From assembly GCA_945787015.1 (NCBI GenBank), contig CALZGM010000007.1, positions 62,001 to 126,000 on the forward strand: DNA of 64,000 nt, written 5' to 3'. Origin of the DNA: an uncultured Roseburia sp. (GTDB lineage: Bacteria; Bacillota; Clostridia; Lachnospirales; Lachnospiraceae). Position 1 is the stretch's first letter. The number at the start of each line of letters is the position of its first letter. Positions 51,655 to 60,824 of the stretch are shown one piece after another. Both the position numbers and the translations under genes were made by a program. The notes under the pieces were generated by a model, which saw only the letters and a program-made list of their open reading frames with translations, was not told the origin of the DNA and ran no database searches.

Positions 51655-52272
51655 CTACCATGAGAGCACCACTGCTCCCCACGTTAAGCCGGCACCGAAT
51701 CCGGCAAGAACGATTTTGTCTCCTTTACCTATCATACCATGATTATTGACTTTATCAAGTAAAATCGGTACACTTGCCGCAGAAATATTTCCACATTCCT
51801 GTAGATTTGTAGGAAACTTTTCCATCGGCTGCCCCAATCTTTTGGCAACTGCTTCGATAATACGATAGTTCGCCTGATGTAGGATAAAATACTTCACGTC
51901 ATCTGTCTTAATTCCCGCTTTCTCTATCGCCTGCGAAATGGCTTCCGGTACGGTTTTTACTGCAAATTTGTAGACCGCCTGGCCATTCATGTGCACATAA
52001 TCCAAAGAGGTATCATTCTTCTGATATGGATTATTTACCGGGCGGTTATTACAGCTTAACACACTTCCTCTGGCCCCATCAGAGCCCTGACACTCTGTAA
52101 TATTTATTTTGTCATTCTCCTCAAAGCAAAGGGATGCTACATCTAAGCCGGTTACTTCCGATGCTAAATCGTATACTGCTTTGCAAGCCGGAATCTGTTC
52201 GTAGAATTCCTTTCCCATGCCAATATACTGTGCGCCCTGTCCCGGGAAAATAAATGCTGTTTTCTTTTTCAT
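51655..52272 (-). pseudogene. FabD-FabH deletion chimera
   Basis: One open frame joins two gene pieces. The first about 60 residues are the N-terminus of FabD, malonyl-CoA:ACP transacylase (TAFIFPGQGAQYIGMGKEFY); it stops before the GHSLGE active-site region. From about residue 64 the sequence is the C-terminal part of FabH, beta-ketoacyl-ACP synthase III (SLDYVHMNGQAVYKFAVKTV, FILHQANYRIIEAVAKRLGQ, NISAASVPILLD): the His and Asn of the catalytic triad remain, the Cys is lost. It cannot have either activity. The join is in frame. Confidence 0.85.
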
Positions 52273-52277
52273 GTTTT

Positions 52278-52860
52278 CTACCTCTTCAAAAGTGCATCCT
52301 CTTCACTCATAAGTTCTTCGATGATTTCCGCACAGGTCTGCTCCTTCTTTACGAGTCCGACACTCTGTCCGGCCATACCACTTCCATTTACCACATCGCC
52401 ATCCATAACTGCTTTACGGAGTGCGCCCAATGTCAGCATCTCTAATTCCTCAAAAGAAGCTCCCTCTTTTTCTTTTTTCAGGTATTCTCTTGTCATCTGA
52501 TTGCGCAGTACACGAATCGGATGTCCCGTAGACATACCCGTCACTTCCGAATCAATGTCATGGTGGTCTGGGAACCGATGTGTCCGCCGGATTCCATTCC
52601 TTCTGCTACGATGGCATCTGCACCTGCGCGCTCCATCATCTTTGCCATAGCGACACTTGCTACAACCGGAATTACCACAATTCCGGCAGCTTTCCATGCA
52701 TCCATAAACTTTGCAGGACTTCCGGCTCCGGTTGTAACCACCTTTACGCCTTCTTCAATGACTACCTGTGCAACTTCTGTGGCATTCGGCAACCCATGCC
52801 ATACCACCCTGAATCACCGGGTATTTCACGTCTAGCAATTCACTTACTCTTGTCTTCATG
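52278..52860 (-). pseudogene. FabK remnant with two internal deletions and frameshifts
   Basis: FabK is the FMN-dependent enoyl-ACP reductase II. Its N-terminus (MKTRVSELLDVKYPVIQGGM) is intact for about 24 codons. The frame then shifts, and a second part (EEGVKVVTTGAG to ESGGHIGSQTTMTL) is read in another frame. A further jump leads to the C-terminal part (SEVTGMSTGHPIRVLRNQMT onward, ending at 52278) in a third frame. About 60 residues are missing at each joint, including central flavin-binding segments. The joints share short repeats (CCGAA; GACATTG). Confidence 0.85.
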
Positions 52861-52861
52861 C

Positions 52862-53095
52862 TTACGCCTCTACACCTTTATTCTTTAAATATTCCATAAC
52901 ATCATTTACGGTTGCGATAGATTCTAAATCTTCAGAAGGAATTTCTACACCAAATTCTTCTTCTAAAGCCATTACTAATTCAAATAAATCTAAAGAATCT
53001 GCTCCAAGATCTTCCTTGAAATTGCTGTCAGCCTGGATGCTGCCTGCGTCTACGCTTAACTGGTCTGCAATAATTGATTTCATTTTTTCTAACAT
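52862..53095 (-). CDS. acpP: Acyl carrier protein
   Basis: The 77-residue housekeeping ACP is acidic, with the phosphopantetheine Ser in DLGADSLDLFELVMALEEEF. It is the first gene of the decayed fatty acid locus. It is probably still expressed: its frame and ribosome site (AAAGGAGA) are intact. It should serve phospholipid synthesis enzymes such as PlsX or PlsY if fatty acids are obtained elsewhere. Confidence 0.95.
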   Translation of the reverse strand: MLEKMKSIIADQLSVDAGSIQADSNFKEDLGADSLDLFELVMALEEEFGVEIPSEDLESIATVNDVMEYLKNKGVEA

Positions 53096-53161
53096 ATTTC
53101 ATTCTCCTTTTTCTCTTACCATTATTGTTGTTCTGTCAAAATGTTTTGTCTTTCAAATATC

Positions 53162-53190
53162 TTGACAATCAAATCCGATACTGCTATATT
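53162..53190 (+). promoter_or_regulatory. Promoter of thiT
   Basis: TTGACA and TATATT are separated by 17 bp, about 40 bp before the riboswitch. Confidence 0.7.
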
Positions 53191-53221
53191 AATAGTCGTT
53201 AATAAAATACATAAGAATATT

Positions 53222-53310
53222 GATGCTAGGGGCGCAAAACGCTGAGAGATGATTTTTTTCATCGACCCTTATTACTTGAACCGGATAATACCGGCGTAAG
53301 GAAGCTATGA
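53222..53310 (+). promoter_or_regulatory. TPP riboswitch (THI element)
   Basis: The conserved blocks are in order: GGGGCGC near 53229, CTGAGAGAT at 53242, ACCCTTATTACTTGAACC, GGATAATACCGGCGTAAGGAA. They match the TPP aptamer consensus, and the next gene is a thiamin transporter. The decision hairpin follows at 53320-53353. Confidence 0.95.
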
Positions 53311-53319
53311 TTAAGAGAT

Positions 53320-53358
53320 AATCCCCCTTGCATGCATATTCACAAGGAGGATTTTTTT
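53320..53358 (+). terminator. Riboswitch expression platform: terminator with the ribosome site in its stem
   Basis: AATCCCCCTTG (53320-53330) pairs with CAAGGAGGATT (53343-53353), one mismatch, 12-nt loop, and runs straight into T7 and the thiT ATG. The AGGAGG in the right arm is the thiT ribosome site. It can both end transcription and block translation when TPP is bound. Confidence 0.75.
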
Positions 53359-54051
53359 ATGGATAAAATCGTGAATTTTTTTACCACTACAGAAGGTGCC
53401 TGGGATGACGGTTCTGTAAGACTGACTACCATCGGTGTCGTACTTGTAGCCATCGTGATTTTGGCACTTGTCGTTGTACCGGCAATTACGAATCACAGCA
53501 AATCAGAGAACAAAGCAAAATTAACAACCAAGCAGCTTACCTATTCCGCAGTAGCGCTTGCGCTTGCAATGGTATGCTCTATGATTAAATTTGCCAATCT
53601 GCCAATGGGCGGTTCAGTTACCCTTTGTAGTATGTTGTTTATCGTATTAATCGGCTACTGGTTTGGACCATATGTAGGTCTTACCACTGCGTTTGCTTAC
53701 GGTTTGCTTCAGTTTGTTGTAGAACCGATTTTCTACACACTGCCACAGATGCTTATTGACTACCCGTTAGCCTTCGGTGCACTTGGTCTTGCAGGCTTTT
53801 TTGCTGGCAAAAAACACGGTCTTCAGATTGGTTACCTCGTAGGTGTCATTGGCCGTTACATCTTTGCTGTTATTTCAGGTTTCGTATTCTTCGGCGCTTA
53901 CGCTCCGGAAGGCACCCCTGCCATCGTTTATTCTTTAGGTTACAATGCAACCTACATCGTACCGGAAGCAGTTATTACATTGATTATTATTTCTATTCCG
54001 GCTGTATCAAAAGCATTAGCACAGGTAAAAAAGCGTGCACTTGCTGAATAA
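53359..54051 (+). CDS. thiT: Thiamin ECF transporter substrate-binding component ThiT
   Basis: The 230-residue integral membrane S-component binds thiamin and works with the shared ECF module (not in this window). Six helices start near residue 60. The family segment after the second helix (YWFGPYVGLTTAFAYGLLQF, then DYPLAFGALGLAGFFAGKK) is visible. An extra N-terminal helix (residues 22-42) precedes a basic linker. The ATG at 53359 has AAGGAGG upstream and lies in the riboswitch hairpin. A terminator follows at 54096. Confidence 0.95.
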   Translation: MDKIVNFFTTTEGAWDDGSVRLTTIGVVLVAIVILALVVVPAITNHSKSENKAKLTTKQLTYSAVALALAMVCSMIKFANLPMGGSVTLCSMLFIVLIGYWFGPYVGLTTAFAYGLLQFVVEPIFYTLPQMLIDYPLAFGALGLAGFFAGKKHGLQIGYLVGVIGRYIFAVISGFVFFGAYAPEGTPAIVYSLGYNATYIVPEAVITLIIISIPAVSKALAQVKKRALAE

Positions 54052-54095
54052 GAAATCCCAAAAGACACTTTGACTGTTTGTGTCTGGATATAAAA

Positions 54096-54137
54096 ACGGC
54101 CCGGGTTTCATATTGAAATCCGGGTCGTTCCTTTTTC
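54096..54137 (+). terminator. Terminator after thiT
   Basis: A GC-rich stem (ACGGCCCGGGTTTC with GAAATCCGGGTCGT, wobble pairs) and TATT-type loop run into TCCTTTTTC. Confidence 0.7.
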
Positions 54138-54153
54138 TTCTTATCTGCAAAAT

Positions 54154-55026
54154 TTAATTTCCTTTTACCACATTTCCGTGATAACACAGAGCGATTGCTC
54201 CGGGACCGGTGTGTGCTCCGATGACCGGACCGATATCACTGATAAACACTTCTGTCGACGGATATGCTTCCTTCACCAGTTTTTCTACATACTGCGCGTC
54301 CTCAAGGCAGGCGCTGTGAGAAATAAATACAAAGTTTAATTCCTCCAGACTTGCATTGGTCTTCATGCGGTCTACTAATTCTTTCAACGCATTTTTTCTG
54401 CCTCTGACTTTACCGACGGTTTCCAGCTTTCCTTCTGCATTCACATCAATAATCGGCTTCACTTTTAATACAGAGCCGACAATCGCTGTTGCCGCATTTA
54501 ACCTTCCGCCTCTTTGTAAAAAGAACAAATCGTCTACTGTTACCTGATGATGAATATTTGCCATAACGGCTTCTACCTTGCTCTTTACTTCTTCAATTGT
54601 GGCACCTGCTTCTTTCAGCGTTGCTGCATAGTAAACCAATAATCCCTGACCAACAGATGCACACAGGGTGTCAATATCATATAATTTTCTTTCCGGGAAC
54701 TCTTCTCTTAATTCCTTCATCATCATGGCGCCATTGTAATAGGTTGTGGAAAGTCCGGAAGAAAAGCCAAGATACAAAATATCATCTCCGGCTTCCAGGA
54801 CAGCCCTCATGTTCTCTTCAAAAAAGCCTAAGGTAACAGCTGCGGTTTTCGCATTTGCTCCATCCTTAAGCTGTTCATAAAACTCCTTAATATCCACATC
54901 CTTATTCAGTACCGGTGGTTTATCATCAATGATTACTTCTAACTGCATTACCAGCAGATTGTACTTTTCAATCATCTCTTTTGTTAAATCACAGGATGAA
55001 TCTGTGAAAATCTGGTAATTGCTCAT
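54154..55026 (-). CDS. DegV-family fatty-acid-binding protein
   Basis: The 290-residue protein has the DegV N-terminal signature IFTDSSCDLTKEMIEKY and the ligand loop YLGFSSGLSTTYYNG. DegV/FakB proteins bind fatty acids for the kinase FakA, which feeds exogenous fatty acids into phospholipids. An adjacent acyltransferase (2 bp away) fits. No FakA is in the window. Confidence 0.9.
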   Translation of the reverse strand: MSNYQIFTDSSCDLTKEMIEKYNLLVMQLEVIIDDKPPVLNKDVDIKEFYEQLKDGANAKTAAVTLGFFEENMRAVLEAGDDILYLGFSSGLSTTYYNGAMMMKELREEFPERKLYDIDTLCASVGQGLLVYYAATLKEAGATIEEVKSKVEAVMANIHHQVTVDDLFFLQRGGRLNAATAIVGSVLKVKPIIDVNAEGKLETVGKVRGRKNALKELVDRMKTNASLEELNFVFISHSACLEDAQYVEKLVKEAYPSTEVFISDIGPVIGAHTGPGAIALCYHGNVVKGN

Positions 55027-55028
55027 TT

Positions 55029-55748
55029 TTATTCTCCTCTTTCCGCCTTAGCAATTCTCTCTTCGATTCTTGTATGCACCATTTCCGCAAGCTCTGTTGT
55101 ATTCATCCCCTGATACTCCTCGTAAGGAATCGGTTTTAAATAATGGAGTTGTACAGTTACTTGTTCCGTACTATTATGGTCTAATACGCGGTAACTGTCA
55201 ACTAATGCAAACGGTAAAATTGGACATTTTGATTTGATTGCACATTTGAAAGTGCCTCCATGAAATGGTAACATCTGATTACCATTTCTGCTTCTGGTTC
55301 CTTCCGGAAAAATCAAAAAAGCCCGTCCCTCTGTAATTTCCTTTGTAACCGCCTGAATCACTTTCATGGACTGCCTAATGTCCTCCCTATCCATAGGATA
55401 GGATTTTGTACAGGCAATGACCTGCTTTAAAAATGGAACCTTTGCCACTTCTTTTTTCATTACCACTGCCAATGGTCTGTCACAGGTGGCTGCAATTGGC
55501 AAGGAGTCAAACAAGCCTTGGTGATTTCCACACATCAAAAAGCCGCCTTCTTTTGGTATATTTTCCTGCCCGGTCACCTGTAAGTCAATATTTCCCGATT
55601 CGACTGCCAGTTTTAAAATATACTGAATATGTTTGTACTTTTCTTCAAAGGGGTATTCGTCTGTATGCTTTGCATAATGGCAAAGTTTAATCCAAGCTGC
55701 CGGAACCTTCCAAAAGTTTCTAAGTACCATTAGTAAAATCCGTTTCAC
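55029..55748 (-). CDS. plsC: 1-acyl-glycerol-3-phosphate acyltransferase (PlsC-like)
   Basis: The 239-residue membrane-associated acyltransferase has an N-terminal hydrophobic segment, the catalytic HX4D motif in CGNHQGLFDSLPI, and FPEGTRSRNGN. It uses ACP or acyl-CoA to make phosphatidic acid. It is 2 bp from the DegV gene, and both face a locus with a decayed fatty-acid synthase operon. Confidence 0.9.
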   Translation of the reverse strand: MKRILLMVLRNFWKVPAAWIKLCHYAKHTDEYPFEEKYKHIQYILKLAVESGNIDLQVTGQENIPKEGGFLMCGNHQGLFDSLPIAATCDRPLAVVMKKEVAKVPFLKQVIACTKSYPMDREDIRQSMKVIQAVTKEITEGRAFLIFPEGTRSRNGNQMLPFHGGTFKCAIKSKCPILPFALVDSYRVLDHNSTEQVTVQLHYLKPIPYEEYQGMNTTELAEMVHTRIEERIAKAERGE

Positions 55749-55766
55749 TTCTATTCCGTCCTTTGT

Positions 55767-56525
55767 TTAAATCTTCTTTCTCTTTTCAAAAAAATCATCA
55801 ACGGTTTTTACAATGTCTTCCGGCTTCATGGTTTTTAGCAAATACCCCTCCGGTTTTAAGGACATAACCTGTGTAATGCTTTCTCTGTCATTTTTACTGG
55901 TCAGGAAAATAACCGGTATGTCGGAAAATTCTGTCTCTGTTCGAATCATCTCAAGCACCTGCTTGCCATTTACCACCGGCATCTCATAATCGAGCAAAAC
56001 CAAATCCGGTCGGTTTAACGCCAAATACTTAATTGCCATCGCACCGGAATTCGCCAAAATCACCTGATAACGGTCCTCTAACCAACCCTTTACATTTCGA
56101 AGCATTGCCCCGGAATCATCTACGACAAGAATCTTTTTCTTGGTGTGTTTCCCATGATGTTGTACATATTCATCTACTTCATTTACCACATTCTTTACAT
56201 CAATCGGGCGGACAAATTTACTCTGCATCATGTGCGCCGGAATAATACCTCTGATATCATCAATGTCATTGCTGTCCCCAAGAATAAAGAACGGCGTATC
56301 TTCCTCTACTGCCTTATCACGCAAGAATATCAATGACTTTTGTTCCTTTAACAAGTCTGAATCCACATATAATAAGATGGCATCCTGCGGTTCTTTGATG
56401 ACACTGATTTCGTCAATATCCGCCTGTGTCTTTACAACCTGATACTCTTCCAGTCCTTTTAGTTGCTCTTCAATAGCGGTTAACAGGTAACTTTTTGTTT
56501 GTGAAACAATTAATATATTATGCAT
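55767..56525 (-). CDS. Response regulator without output domain
   Basis: The 252-residue protein has two receiver-like halves. The N-terminal one (residues 1-115) lacks the acidic pocket: LLYVDSDLLKEQKSLIFLRD. The C-terminal one is a good receiver with ILVVDDSGAMLRNVKGW, the phosphoacceptor in LVLLDYEMPVVNGKQVLEM and a Lys in FLTSKNDRES. No DNA-binding or enzyme output domain follows. It is downstream of the hybrid kinase and a small partner gene, suggesting a phosphorelay. Confidence 0.85.
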   Translation of the reverse strand: MHNILIVSQTKSYLLTAIEEQLKGLEEYQVVKTQADIDEISVIKEPQDAILLYVDSDLLKEQKSLIFLRDKAVEEDTPFFILGDSNDIDDIRGIIPAHMMQSKFVRPIDVKNVVNEVDEYVQHHGKHTKKKILVVDDSGAMLRNVKGWLEDRYQVILANSGAMAIKYLALNRPDLVLLDYEMPVVNGKQVLEMIRTETEFSDIPVIFLTSKNDRESITQVMSLKPEGYLLKTMKPEDIVKTVDDFFEKRKKI

Positions 56526-56538
56526 CTTACATCACTCC

Positions 56539-56790
56539 TCATGCTTCGTTTTTTAATTCTGCAATCAGTTCTTCGGAAAGCTTCATGACATCTTCCATTG
56601 CCACATCCGCCACATAGGCGCTTAAGTTTTCTAACTTCTCCTGATAACCATCCGGAAAAGCATAGCTTTCGATTTTCTTCATTGCTTCGTCTGCACCGTC
56701 TAAATCAAAGCTGTCCATAGCATCCTTAAGCGCTCCTAACGTCTGAATGATTTCTTCTATTAGAACCTTTTTCTTATCCTTCTCCTGCAT
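56539..56790 (-). CDS. Small helical protein in the phosphorelay operon
   Basis: The 83-residue protein is helical and acidic. The segment FDLDGADEAMKKIESYAFPD and the tail VADVAMEDVMKLSEEL recall the C-terminal part of some hybrid histidine kinases in Clostridia. It overlaps the kinase end by 31 bp in another frame. It could be a separate helper of the kinase. Confidence 0.6.
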   Translation of the reverse strand: MQEKDKKKVLIEEIIQTLGALKDAMDSFDLDGADEAMKKIESYAFPDGYQEKLENLSAYVADVAMEDVMKLSEELIAELKNEA

Positions 56791-59720
56791 TCTTCCATAA
56801 ACCGCAAAATCGGTTTATAGCTTCGGTACAATGTTAACACATCCGGCGTCTCAATTTCCAGTACTTTCTGCTCGCCGGCGTTGCCAAGCTGTTCCAAATG
56901 ATAAAACTTTTCCGACAGTTCCAATGCACCTATCATACGCGCTGTATTTTTCAACGCATGCACTTCAATCGTATAATCCCGCAGCATGCCATCCGCCAGA
57001 CATTTTTCAATTTTGGATGCTTTCTGGTCAATCAGCTTATAAAAATCACCTAGCAGACTGATGAATAATTCCTTCGAGCCGGAGTTTTCAATACCCGCAG
57101 CTACGTCTAAGCCTTCGATTACCGGCAGTTCTTCTTTTTCTACACCATCCGGCACGGTATCTTTGATAGCGCTTTTCTCCGCACTATGTATTTTCTCCTC
57201 CGGCAGCCATCTGCGAATGCATCTGCAGATTTCCCGCATCTTAATCGGCTTCGCCACAAAATCATTTAATCCATTCTCGCGGAAGCTTTCCTGTGCTTCT
57301 GTGGTTGCATTTGCTGTCAGTGCTACAACCGGCAGCTTTTCATAGTAACCGCCGCCCAATGCACGAATCGCCTTTGTTGCCTCGATACCATCCATTACCG
57401 GCATCATATGATCCATAAATACAATATCATACTGCTGCTTTTGTACCATCTGTACGGCACATTTTCCGTTTTCTGCCGTATCAATCTGAAGGTGTAATGG
57501 TTCCAGCAAACCAATCGCAACCTTTAAGTTCATCTCCGTATCATCCACAATCAGGATTCTTGCATCCGGAGCCGTAAAAGAAATTTCTCTTTCTTTTTCT
57601 TCATTATAAGAGATTTCTTCCCGATTAATTGCCTGGCAGAAATTCAGGCTGTACATTGGCTTATGAATAAGTGTTGCATGCTCGCCCGATAAATTTTGCT
57701 GCATTGGATTTTGTAAAACATAAAAAGATGTTTTCCATTCCTCTAACTGCCTTCGTTCTTCCATAGAAACGGAACCCGGATCATCGGTAAAGAATGTATC
57801 AATTTTTTTCTGTTCCAAAACAGCCTGTTCCAGTTTGATGTCACAGACACCATATTCACTGACCAGTTTTTCATACTGTCTTAATATCAGTTCATTATCA
57901 AATCGTCCGCTAACCACAACCTCTTCTGCCGGTTTTCTTCGAATCTGTGCTGCCGACTTTTCATTTCGTATCTTCTGTGGAATTACAAAATAGAAGGTGC
58001 TGCCTTTTCCGTATTCACTCTCTACTCCGATGGTTCCTCCCATCAATGTCACCAATTGTTTGCAAATCGCCAGTCCCAAACCGGTTCCTTCCTTATAACG
58101 ATTCTTTTTCGTATCCACCTGTTGGAAAGAGCCAAATAATTTTCCGATATCCTCCTCTCGGATGCCCTGTCCGGTATCCCTAATCTGAAAAAGCAGTATG
58201 GCTTCTTCCTGAGACCGTTTTTGAACAGACACTGTCAATTTCACATATCCTGTTTCTGTAAATTTTATTGCATTATTCATCAAATTGATTACTACCTGCC
58301 TAATACGCTGTGAGTCCCCATAAAGTTTTGATGGCAGTGTTGTGTCAATGTCATAAAGCAGTTCTACATTTTTATCGCCGATTCGGTTTAAGAAAATCAT
58401 CGATAGATCATGAAACATGGACATTGGTTCATAGTCATCCTCAATAATTTCCATCTTCCCGGATTCTATTTTCGAAAAATCTAAGATATCATTAATAATT
58501 GTAAGCAGTGCATTTCCTGAGCTCTTAATATTATTAAGGTATTCTCTTGTCTGCTCCGGAAGGTCTTCCCGCAGTAAGATGTCTGTCATACCCACGATAG
58601 CGTTCATCGGGGTCCGAATTTCATGGGACATGTTCGACATAAACATAGACTTCGCCTGGTTTGCTTCTTCTGCACGCTCCTTTTCCTCTTCTACCCGCTG
58701 TAAAAGTTCACACTGTTCTGTCACATCTACCAATAAGAGACTATATCCCTGTATTTTTCCATTTTCATCAATCGGCTCTATTTCTTTCGTATAATGATGC
58801 TCGTCAATATGTAAATTATATTCTTTTTCTAAAAACAATTCCTTTACACGTTCCGGTAACGGTTGATTTTTATTCAGAATGCGAAGTTCGGGGAACATCT
58901 GCTTTGCACATGGATTTGCATCCAGATAGCCATACAGGCTGTCTGCTATAATAAATGCATTGTCCGAATGTTCGATCACCCACTCTCTTCCCTGATCTGT
59001 TACATTGAAAAATTCACCCTTCAGCACGCCTAAAATAATAAACAAAATGGAACCTGATGCAAAAATCGGACGGATATCAATCGGAAGTTTCAAAAGGATG
59101 GTCAGACATAGAGACAAGCAGATTATCATCTCTGCGCCTACCAGCTTTGCCAGATTATTTCTCTCCGATTCTATTTTCATCCGGAGCATCTGTAGCAGTG
59201 TATAAATAATCATCCAGAATAGGATTATTGCCAGCATGGCATGACGAATCAGATATAACGGTCCCGGAATCGCCATCATGTAGGTCACACCCCACCTTCC
59301 AAGCTTTTCGAATTCCACCATTTTATATACCCAATGAAGCGGATCGCCTATCCACAAATTGCAGACCATTAACACATCCACGAATCCCCAACAAAGCAGG
59401 ATTGCTTTTGCCCATGCCCTATCGTGTATTTTAAGATAGGTCGCAATAAATACTAAAAAGTATATGTAAAATAGTACACTTCCGATGGACTGCATTTTAA
59501 GAGCAATCCATGCTCCTTCTTCCGTTTCCGACCATAGCAGAAGCCAATAGCTGGCATTCATAATCAGACATCCGATGTTCGTAATCATCAGACTCATGTT
59601 TGTAAAAACACGGCTCATAGAAGCCTTTATCTGCTCTCTTCGAAACATCACAATACAACCAATTAATGGTATCAGCACTCCCATCAGTTGTACAATTGGA
59701 ACAATCATTGTTAACCGCAT
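56760..59720 (-). CDS. Hybrid histidine kinase with receiver and Hpt domains
   Basis: The 986-residue sensor kinase has an N-terminal seven-helix membrane sensor (to about residue 235), a PAS-like segment and a short coiled coil. The HisKA domain has the phosphoacceptor in SNMSHEIRTPMNAIVGM (about residue 395), and the ATPase domain has NLMNNAIKFT, RDTGQGI and GTGLGLAI. A receiver follows (RILIVDDTEMNLK, VFMDHMMPVMDG), then an Hpt domain with HALKNTARMIGALE near the end. A further receiver-like region precedes it, degenerate. The ATG at 59720 has GGAGG upstream. It should phosphorylate the neighbouring response regulator. Confidence 0.9.
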   Translation of the reverse strand: MRLTMIVPIVQLMGVLIPLIGCIVMFRREQIKASMSRVFTNMSLMITNIGCLIMNASYWLLLWSETEEGAWIALKMQSIGSVLFYIYFLVFIATYLKIHDRAWAKAILLCWGFVDVLMVCNLWIGDPLHWVYKMVEFEKLGRWGVTYMMAIPGPLYLIRHAMLAIILFWMIIYTLLQMLRMKIESERNNLAKLVGAEMIICLSLCLTILLKLPIDIRPIFASGSILFIILGVLKGEFFNVTDQGREWVIEHSDNAFIIADSLYGYLDANPCAKQMFPELRILNKNQPLPERVKELFLEKEYNLHIDEHHYTKEIEPIDENGKIQGYSLLLVDVTEQCELLQRVEEEKERAEEANQAKSMFMSNMSHEIRTPMNAIVGMTDILLREDLPEQTREYLNNIKSSGNALLTIINDILDFSKIESGKMEIIEDDYEPMSMFHDLSMIFLNRIGDKNVELLYDIDTTLPSKLYGDSQRIRQVVINLMNNAIKFTETGYVKLTVSVQKRSQEEAILLFQIRDTGQGIREEDIGKLFGSFQQVDTKKNRYKEGTGLGLAICKQLVTLMGGTIGVESEYGKGSTFYFVIPQKIRNEKSAAQIRRKPAEEVVVSGRFDNELILRQYEKLVSEYGVCDIKLEQAVLEQKKIDTFFTDDPGSVSMEERRQLEEWKTSFYVLQNPMQQNLSGEHATLIHKPMYSLNFCQAINREEISYNEEKEREISFTAPDARILIVDDTEMNLKVAIGLLEPLHLQIDTAENGKCAVQMVQKQQYDIVFMDHMMPVMDGIEATKAIRALGGGYYEKLPVVALTANATTEAQESFRENGLNDFVAKPIKMREICRCIRRWLPEEKIHSAEKSAIKDTVPDGVEKEELPVIEGLDVAAGIENSGSKELFISLLGDFYKLIDQKASKIEKCLADGMLRDYTIEVHALKNTARMIGALELSEKFYHLEQLGNAGEQKVLEIETPDVLTLYRSYKPILRFMEECRRRIRKRF

Positions 59721-59772
59721 TCTACTACCTCCGCTTTTAATTAGTCCTAAAATATTATATATCCTAAGCAAT

Positions 59773-59826
59773 AAAAAAACCACCTTAATGTGATACCTAC
59801 ATCATATCACATTAAGATGGTTTTTC
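59773..59826. terminator. Bidirectional terminator between the kinase operon and the glucokinase gene
   Basis: Long arms (AAAAAACCACCTTAATGTGAT-type pairing with ATCACATTAAGATGGTTTTT) form about 18 bp of stem with A-run and T-run at the ends. It terminates the ROK gene and may act on the upstream strand too. Confidence 0.75.
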
Positions 59827-59837
59827 ACATTCCACTT

Positions 59838-60779
59838 TTATTCTTCTAACAACATCTGTACACAACCATACATTCCCGCATCATTGCCAAGTGAAGCCAA
59901 GGCAAACTTCGTATCACGGCAGGCAAAGAAGGATGTCTCCACAAAGTGTTTCTGAATACAGTCAATCAATATACTTCCTGCTTTTGAAACACCTCCTCCG
60001 ATTACAATTACCTCTGGATTCACAACACATGCCATATTAGAAAGTGCTGCACCTAATATTCCACACACTTCTTCTACAAGACTTAATGCTATTTCATCCC
60101 CTGCTTTTGCTTCATCAAATACATCTTTTGCAGTCAGCGGTTCATACTTTGTCAATGCAGTAGTAGATACTGTTTTAGCAAGCTTTCTCTTTGCGACGCG
60201 AACAATACCGGTCGCAGAGGTATACTGTTCCAGACAGCCATATTGTCCACAGTTGCATGCCTCAATCTCATCATTGTTCACGGTAATATGTCCGATTTCT
60301 CCACCTGCTCCGTTAAATCCTGCAACAATTTTACCGTCTACGATAATTCCACCGCCTACACCGGTTCCAAGCGTTACCATAATAACATCTTTGCAGCCTT
60401 TCGCACCGCCCTGCCACATTTCTCCCAATGCAGCTACGTTTGCATCATTTCCAACCTTCACCATTAATCCGGTAAGGTTTCCCAATTCTTCCGCAACATT
60501 TACGATTCCCCAGCCAAGATTTACGCAGCGGTTTACCACACCATTACTTTTTACCGGTCCCGGAACACCGATTCCGATTCCCTGTACTTCGTCCTTGCTG
60601 ATGCCTTCCTGTGCAAGCTTATTGTCAATTGCCTGTGCCACATCAGAAAGAATACTTGCGCCACCATTTTCCGTATTTGTGCGGATTTCCCATTTATCAA
60701 GCAGGACGCCTGCTGTCTCAAAGAAACCAATCTTACAGGTTGTCCCACCGATATCTACACCAAATGCATATTTTTTCAT
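59838..60779 (-). CDS. glcK: ROK-family glucokinase
   Basis: The protein is about 313 residues. The N-terminal phosphate motif is FGVDIGGTTCKIGFFE; the ROK zinc-binding CNCGQYGCLEQYTSA motif and the ATP segment GTGVGGGIIVDGKIV are visible. It phosphorylates glucose, feeding glycolysis. The ATG at 60779 has GGAG upstream; 60794 is an alternative start. It lies downstream of, but not in the operon of, the PBP gene. Confidence 0.9.
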   Translation of the reverse strand: MKKYAFGVDIGGTTCKIGFFETAGVLLDKWEIRTNTENGGASILSDVAQAIDNKLAQEGISKDEVQGIGIGVPGPVKSNGVVNRCVNLGWGIVNVAEELGNLTGLMVKVGNDANVAALGEMWQGGAKGCKDVIMVTLGTGVGGGIIVDGKIVAGFNGAGGEIGHITVNNDEIEACNCGQYGCLEQYTSATGIVRVAKRKLAKTVSTTALTKYEPLTAKDVFDEAKAGDEIALSLVEEVCGILGAALSNMACVVNPEVIVIGGGVSKAGSILIDCIQKHFVETSFFACRDTKFALASLGNDAGMYGCVQMLLEE

Positions 60780-60824
60780 ATCTTTCTTCTCCATTTCTTC
60801 TTAAGTAATTCTATCATAACGTTT

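Noticed and set aside
53153-53165. TCAA-ATATC-TTGA as a FabT operator between acp and thiT
   Set aside because: FabT sites have the opposite order (TTTGA then TCAAA); too weak to call, and the half sites overlap a plain -35.
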